From contig NZ_CP028858.1 of the NCBI RefSeq assembly GCF_003058365.1, positions 2,468,836 to 2,532,835 on the forward strand: 64,000 nucleotides of DNA, written 5' to 3'. The position numbers were made by a program, and so were the translations under genes. Under the pieces are notes generated by a model. The model was not told where the DNA came from. It ran no database searches and saw only the letters and a program-made list of their open reading frames with translations. This DNA is from Halococcoides cellulosivorans. Lineage in GTDB: Archaea; Halobacteriota; Halobacteria; Halobacteriales; Haloarculaceae. Below are positions 60,801 to 64,000 of this stretch, one piece after another (the first letter of the stretch is position 1; each line of letters opens with the position of its first letter).

Positions 60801-61708
60801 CCGATGACCTCTTGGAAGAACGTATCCCGGCCGTCGATGAGGTCCTCTTTTCGCACTTCTGCGTCGGATTGCCAGTTGGCCCGCCGTTCGAAGACGACTT
60901 GGAATGCTGTCGGCGCTCTCGCCTCCATCAGGTGGTCGACGAGCGACGCCAGCGCTGCGCCGGGGTGGTCGACGGAGGAGAGCGCTCTGTCCGTCTCCTT
61001 CGTTGTGAATGGTGTCAGAGAGGTCATCCAGTCCTGCTTTCGCGTTGCCGACCCACACCACTGGACACCGAGTGGCGAGACAGTATCCCGCGCTGGACGA
61101 GCCAGAATCGTTCCCGCTGGTGTCAATGTCGGCTTCTCGATGGCGCGTGGCTCCCCGTCCTCAGGGAGTGCATCAGGCGGCGCTAGCTCGAGTGCTGTGG
61201 CCCCGGCAACAACGTGATGGGTCGGGACTAAATCGAGTGTCTTTCTCCCGTCGACAATGGGGTTCGCGTTGGGTGGCTCGGAGTCAGTTGACTCCTCGTC
61301 GACAATATCGTACTGTTCCGCCGGACCGAACTCGTACTGCAGTCGCCCGGCCTCGTACTGATCGACGAACTCCTGGGGTGTGAACTCGACGGGCTGGATG
61401 AGCCGAGCAGCGACGTCCACGTCGACGCGCTCGATGTCGAACGTGGCCGGGTAAATCGAGCGGAGGCGTTTCTCGAGCGTCTCGAGATGCGCATCGGCCC
61501 CGTAGAGGAATTCTACTGGGTCGTCCGGGCCATCACTGATCGCGAGGAACTCGAATCGAGGTGGTGTCTTACTGGTGAGTGGGTTCAGCTTCGCTCCGAA
61601 CCCGGACGAGCCGGACGTGGTCAGTTTGTGAAGGCTGTCGAGGACGCGGGGTATGCTCTCGGGATCGAGTCGCTCGGATGTCGGCCTAACGCGAAGGTAG
61701 TCAGGCAC
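57887..61708 (-). CDS. TraD/HerA-like conjugation ATPase with C-terminal extra domain
   Basis: A 1273-residue protein. The start is GTG 61708, which overlaps the VirB4-like stop by eight bases and has GAGGAG seven bases before it. Walker A is STGGGKSK at about 506-513 and Walker B is VVIVDPKGDG; LIIEEAAPVASTKLV and LSMGLVMQFPEQVRNRN follow. This is the coupling-protein/HerA fold that pumps DNA. After a disordered Ser/Thr linker the last 250 residues hold a winged helix and a nuclease-like segment (FDVAGFGADGDLVWVGEAEL, with D then E-x-E). In conjugation it would hand DNA to the VirB4-driven channel. Confidence 0.83.
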   Translation of the reverse strand: MPDYLRVRPTSERLDPESIPRVLDSLHKLTTSGSSGFGAKLNPLTSKTPPRFEFLAISDGPDDPVEFLYGADAHLETLEKRLRSIYPATFDIERVDVDVAARLIQPVEFTPQEFVDQYEAGRLQYEFGPAEQYDIVDEESTDSEPPNANPIVDGRKTLDLVPTHHVVAGATALELAPPDALPEDGEPRAIEKPTLTPAGTILARPARDTVSPLGVQWCGSATRKQDWMTSLTPFTTKETDRALSSVDHPGAALASLVDHLMEARAPTAFQVVFERRANWQSDAEVRKEDLIDGRDTFFQEVIGSLFEGDNQRSDPDRRQLNESIEKRLEYIDAKNANRSFTANIRAIGVPTDDTRDDLDARMESLLPVFDPLDGPFYEVEGKRLRNSGFREKTKAKKARAALQRLLDRELTTGRGKTRPELVLCGTELANFVLVPSSEQLTVEGTRGTRAEQQSRNPLPWPNPDLIEQFQDGMAIGYALDENGEPRPDPIRIPPDLLTTHYGRFASTGGGKSKAIINDALSLRETTGGPVVIVDPKGDGMCENYLRCHYKQFGGLDDVYQFRVPETIPAFSFFDIRPALEAGRNREDAIQDKVEHFHDILGMIMGREQYGQAFVANEILSYLIRALFDEEYGSDVFGLNDLFDAALRMQRDQTIPPLAADNQAIEESLTRHFSKDDRQFQVSMDAVGNRLDKLREDAHLRRMFSHVPEQNDAGEYVDNRFDFRAFLDEDATLLFDLGDLRPEAQRAITLLLLSNLWDAVQVRRRENQTDYETLTNLIIEEAAPVASTKLVSEQLLPQGRSFGLSMGLVMQFPEQVRNRNERAYSEVLNNIKTKLIGNISVERDLAESLAHEDLSPTELRNRMNTLPSGEWIAQLPSPSFGTTGPAPFSLAPLPIAPGHPESDQPLTEPQEDHFESVSRPRMMERSQAQYGLTAATESGGSADTAGWGSPGADTPTATDDEASTAAPTQSSFIDHPTTETGSTSSDSLAAGTATEEDPQEISPVVGGSTVTEKAAAADQTELSETGSTPVRESDVAVPDDELEQRGLSRDDVSFLRRVLDVMNRDADEYTLLDSMRSLRDEFEDLDVQRLIDQNLLEEASACGRKYYTVLPAGRELLGDTLQVGPGLGDIGEKTPHKVGVRLLELWIRQQDDVERVEPYYEYDNETVFDVAGFGADGDLVWVGEAELPSNNVHAPVNDYDKLQSVDADAIWTFNTRETAVEVLDRLVEADRLEESVNGRDARSFSTIQDAIAEFDAPGMTTVRGFRNLDREISQ

Positions 61709-63917
61709 CGGTACTCTCCTCGGTGAACCAGCCGTCCGGCGTGGCTTTGATCGAGTCTGGCTCCTCGTTCGACTCACTCGTTTCGCTCATTTCCCGACGT
61801 TCGAGCCGCTCTTGGAACGCCTGGATCTCGGCATCGACGGCGTCGTCACCGGCGCCGGGCAGTGAGGACCGTCGCTGTACGGAGGGGTCGAAGTCGATGA
61901 CCTGCTTCTCTTTGGGCATCGCTTTGACCTTGGTGCCGCGCCACTCGCCGTCGACACCGACCAGCGCTTCGGAGAAACCGGCGTCTTCGTTGCCGGGGAC
62001 GGCATCCTGGACGAACCGCATCTGCGCGTAGTTCAGGCCGAACTCGTCGGCCCACTCCTCGTCCATCCCATCCAATCGGTGGAACTGCTTGACTGCACAC
62101 TGGTCCAAAATCGCCTCGGATTCGGCGTGTTCGAAGAACTCGTCGACGGTCTGCGTGACTAGCCGGATCGAGAGGTCGTGGTGGCGGTGGTGCCGGAAGA
62201 CCGTCTCGAGGAACGCCAGGCTCGCGGCGTCCTGCATGATATACCGCGCTTCGTCAATGTAGAACACGACCTCCTTCTCTGTGACTTTCGCGCGCTCGTA
62301 GACCAGCGAGATGAGCAACTGCATCGTCAGTGCCGTGCTGCTGTCGACGCTCCCCTCTTGTTGAGCGAGATCGAGATAGATGACTTTCTCGTTGCGAATG
62401 TCGAAATCCGACGGCTGTCCGAGGTTGGCATGTCGACCACCCTCTTCGAACGGCCGGAGCTGGGTGAGCAGCCACGTCGCATCCTCTTTGACTTTGCCTG
62501 CCTCCTCATCGGATCGGACGACGAACGTCTCGGGTTTGTCGACCATATCCTCAAAGACGTCCATCATATCGCGAATGGTTGGACTCGGGTTTCCGTGCGT
62601 GGCGATGTCGTCGGTGATGCCGTTGCGTTTGTACGACCGCTTGAGACCGAGTTCCAGTGTCGTTCGGCGGTCACCCAGTGAGATACCCCGGAGTGCGAAG
62701 AAGTTGGTGAGGAAGCTCATCGCGTCGTCGAGCTTCTCGTTGAATGGACTGGCGTCCTCGCCCATCGCTCGCTGGACGTGCTCGGGCGTTTTGCGGATCT
62801 CCAAGGGATTGAGGCCGAGCGTTCCGCCGACGGTGATCCGTTTGGCATCGAGTGCTTCCGAGACGCCAGCCCAGTTGTTCAACGGTTCGAGAATGATTCC
62901 GATACGGTCCTTACTCTGCTCGATTGACCGGATGAAGTTCTGTTTTGAACTGAACGATTTTCCCGACCCCGTGTCGCCGACCGTGAACATCGCGTACCCG
63001 TTATCTCTGGCGAACGGATCGATGACGACCGGACTCTGATTGTCCTTGTGAATCCCGAATTCGACTCCGCCCTCCTCGAGGATCGTCGCGTTGTGCGGTG
63101 AGGAGAGCAACGCACCGACGGCGCCGCCGAGTGCAATCGACGTGCGTCCGAACGCGTTGTCGCCGATGGGCGCGGCGGCCTGAAGGGCCAGATCCTGCCG
63201 AGCGATTGCGGTCTTTGGCGTCAGGTGCGCCGGATCGTCACGGAGTGTACTCTTGACCTTCTGGACGGCGTCCTGGAGGTCCGCCTTCTCGTCGGCTCGC
63301 ACCGTGATGAACATCCCCTGGTCGAAGACGCTTGCTCCGTTCTCGACGGCCGTGTACGTCGCCGCAGCTTCGTGCGCCCGTTCCTGGAGATACCCACTCC
63401 GGACACTCTGTTCGAGATCGGCGTCGACCTGAAGGTCATCAGCGATGTCCTGCAGTTCGTTTCGCGCCAATTCCTGGTTCTTCGGGGTAATATGGGCTGT
63501 CAGGTCGAATTTGACATCGCTCATCTCGAAGAGTTCACTGAGATACCCGTCTTTAGGGTAGTCAGGATAGTCAGCGATGGATAGCGTCGTCGTCCACTGT
63601 TCCCCGACCCGTGCGGATCGCGTTTCCCATTCGATGGCGGCTGGCGCCGTCACCGTCTTGTGCGACTCAGAAATATCGTCCAGGAGCTGGTGTTCGACTG
63701 TCGCCTGTTCGAGCGTCTCCTCGTCGAGAACATCGGAGAACTCGACCTCCTCGGTGTCGTTCTCGGTATACCAGTCCCAGAGGAGTTTCAATTCGATTGC
63801 GATCAGGGTGAGCAAGATGAGATAGAGAACCGCGCCTCCGAGAGAGAACGGGTTGGTGAGCCATTCGACGAGCTGGCTGATCAATCCGCCTCCCGCTTGG
63901 AGGACGACATTATGCAT
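61701..63917 (-). CDS. VirB4-like conjugation ATPase
   Basis: A 738-residue protein. A hydrophobic segment at about 27-47 (GGAVLYLILLTLIAIELKLL) anchors it to the membrane. Walker A is GDTGSGKS at 314-321 and Walker B is VVFYIDEARYIMQD. The rest has the VirB4/TraC layout with VTQTVDEFFEHAESEAI. It energises assembly of the type IV secretion-like channel. Its ATG overlaps the previous gene by eight bases and the TraD-like gene follows by overlap, forming a tight operon. Confidence 0.88.
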   Translation of the reverse strand: MHNVVLQAGGGLISQLVEWLTNPFSLGGAVLYLILLTLIAIELKLLWDWYTENDTEEVEFSDVLDEETLEQATVEHQLLDDISESHKTVTAPAAIEWETRSARVGEQWTTTLSIADYPDYPKDGYLSELFEMSDVKFDLTAHITPKNQELARNELQDIADDLQVDADLEQSVRSGYLQERAHEAAATYTAVENGASVFDQGMFITVRADEKADLQDAVQKVKSTLRDDPAHLTPKTAIARQDLALQAAAPIGDNAFGRTSIALGGAVGALLSSPHNATILEEGGVEFGIHKDNQSPVVIDPFARDNGYAMFTVGDTGSGKSFSSKQNFIRSIEQSKDRIGIILEPLNNWAGVSEALDAKRITVGGTLGLNPLEIRKTPEHVQRAMGEDASPFNEKLDDAMSFLTNFFALRGISLGDRRTTLELGLKRSYKRNGITDDIATHGNPSPTIRDMMDVFEDMVDKPETFVVRSDEEAGKVKEDATWLLTQLRPFEEGGRHANLGQPSDFDIRNEKVIYLDLAQQEGSVDSSTALTMQLLISLVYERAKVTEKEVVFYIDEARYIMQDAASLAFLETVFRHHRHHDLSIRLVTQTVDEFFEHAESEAILDQCAVKQFHRLDGMDEEWADEFGLNYAQMRFVQDAVPGNEDAGFSEALVGVDGEWRGTKVKAMPKEKQVIDFDPSVQRRSSLPGAGDDAVDAEIQAFQERLERREMSETSESNEEPDSIKATPDGWFTEESTGA

Positions 63918-64000
63918 CGAACTCGTCCTCCCGGTGCGAGTGGCCGATAATGGGCTGCTGGCGAACGAAGCGTTCTGCTTTGTCGTGGTCGTGTTCGCGC
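63910..64000 (-). CDS. Conjugation operon gene, C-terminal end only
   Basis: The last 29 codons of a minus-strand gene end HSHREDEFDA before a TAA at 63912, overlapping the VirB4-like start. The segment is His- and charge-rich (REHDHDKAERFVRQQPIIGH). It probably encodes a channel-associated protein, but too little is visible to name it. Confidence 0.6.
   Translation of the reverse strand, partial: REHDHDKAERFVRQQPIIGHSHREDEFDA

Overview
The window reads as haloarchaeal DNA (class Halobacteria). It is GC-rich, its proteins are strongly acidic, GTG starts are common, one gene (10248) appears leaderless, and it carries an archaeal Orc1/Cdc6 with origin boxes, TFB and PriS/PriL-type primase genes and haloarchaeal IS200/IS605 and IS5 elements. 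The content (ParA, Orc1, ORB-flanked origin, VirB4/TraD-like ATPases, ArdC, toxin-antitoxin pairs) points to a megaplasmid or an integrated conjugative element. No rRNA, tRNA or CRISPR array was recognised.

Layout. 1-3.2 kb: a partial IS200/IS605 element, two small membrane proteins, and a metalloprotease remnant cut by an IS5-type insertion. 3.2-12.7 kb: a defence-like island. It holds a tandem-HTH regulator, a large TGT protein that also carries the ArcS motif, a broken HNH nuclease gene, a TnpB element, a CBS-HEPN-like protein, and a coupled CARF-like/PIN nuclease pair. 12.7-24.6 kb: the maintenance core, with ParA and a small partner, an iterated-repeat region, a two-gene AddAB-like helicase-nuclease, a winged-helix regulator, Orc1/Cdc6 and an origin with inward-facing ORBs around an AT-rich stretch. 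24.6-35.9 kb: short accessory modules, mostly on the minus strand. These include an AbiE-like pair with a frameshifted toxin, ArdC, zinc-ribbon proteins, a DUF6610-like protein, Fic, a DUF932-like protein and a DUF234 ATPase.

35.9-44.1 kb: a plus-strand block with a 1633-residue GHKL ATPase bearing a C-terminal nuclease-like NO VEIN domain. Two closely related beta-propeller genes follow, with a hisH fragment caught between them. 44.3-53.3 kb: a second accessory block with zinc-finger proteins, two HTH/TumE-like pairs, a TFB and an OB-fold protein. 54.1-55.3 kb: a Tat lipoprotein propeller. 55.5-64 kb: a tightly overlapping minus-strand operon running from the right edge through a VirB4-like ATPase and a TraD/HerA-like ATPase into PriS-like and PriL-like primase subunits. 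This suggests DNA transfer is coupled to priming of the transferred strand.

Two kinds of non-coding structure recur. Five inverted repeats (TTAACCAAC, 23-24 bases, GTTGGTTAA) have conserved arms and unrelated spacers and sit at module borders. A T-run plus GC-hairpin leader stands upstream of at least six minus-strand genes. The strongest candidates for new biology are the CARF/PIN/CBS-HEPN cluster, the TGT-ArcS fusion, the giant GHKL-NO VEIN protein and the repeated module-border inverted repeats.
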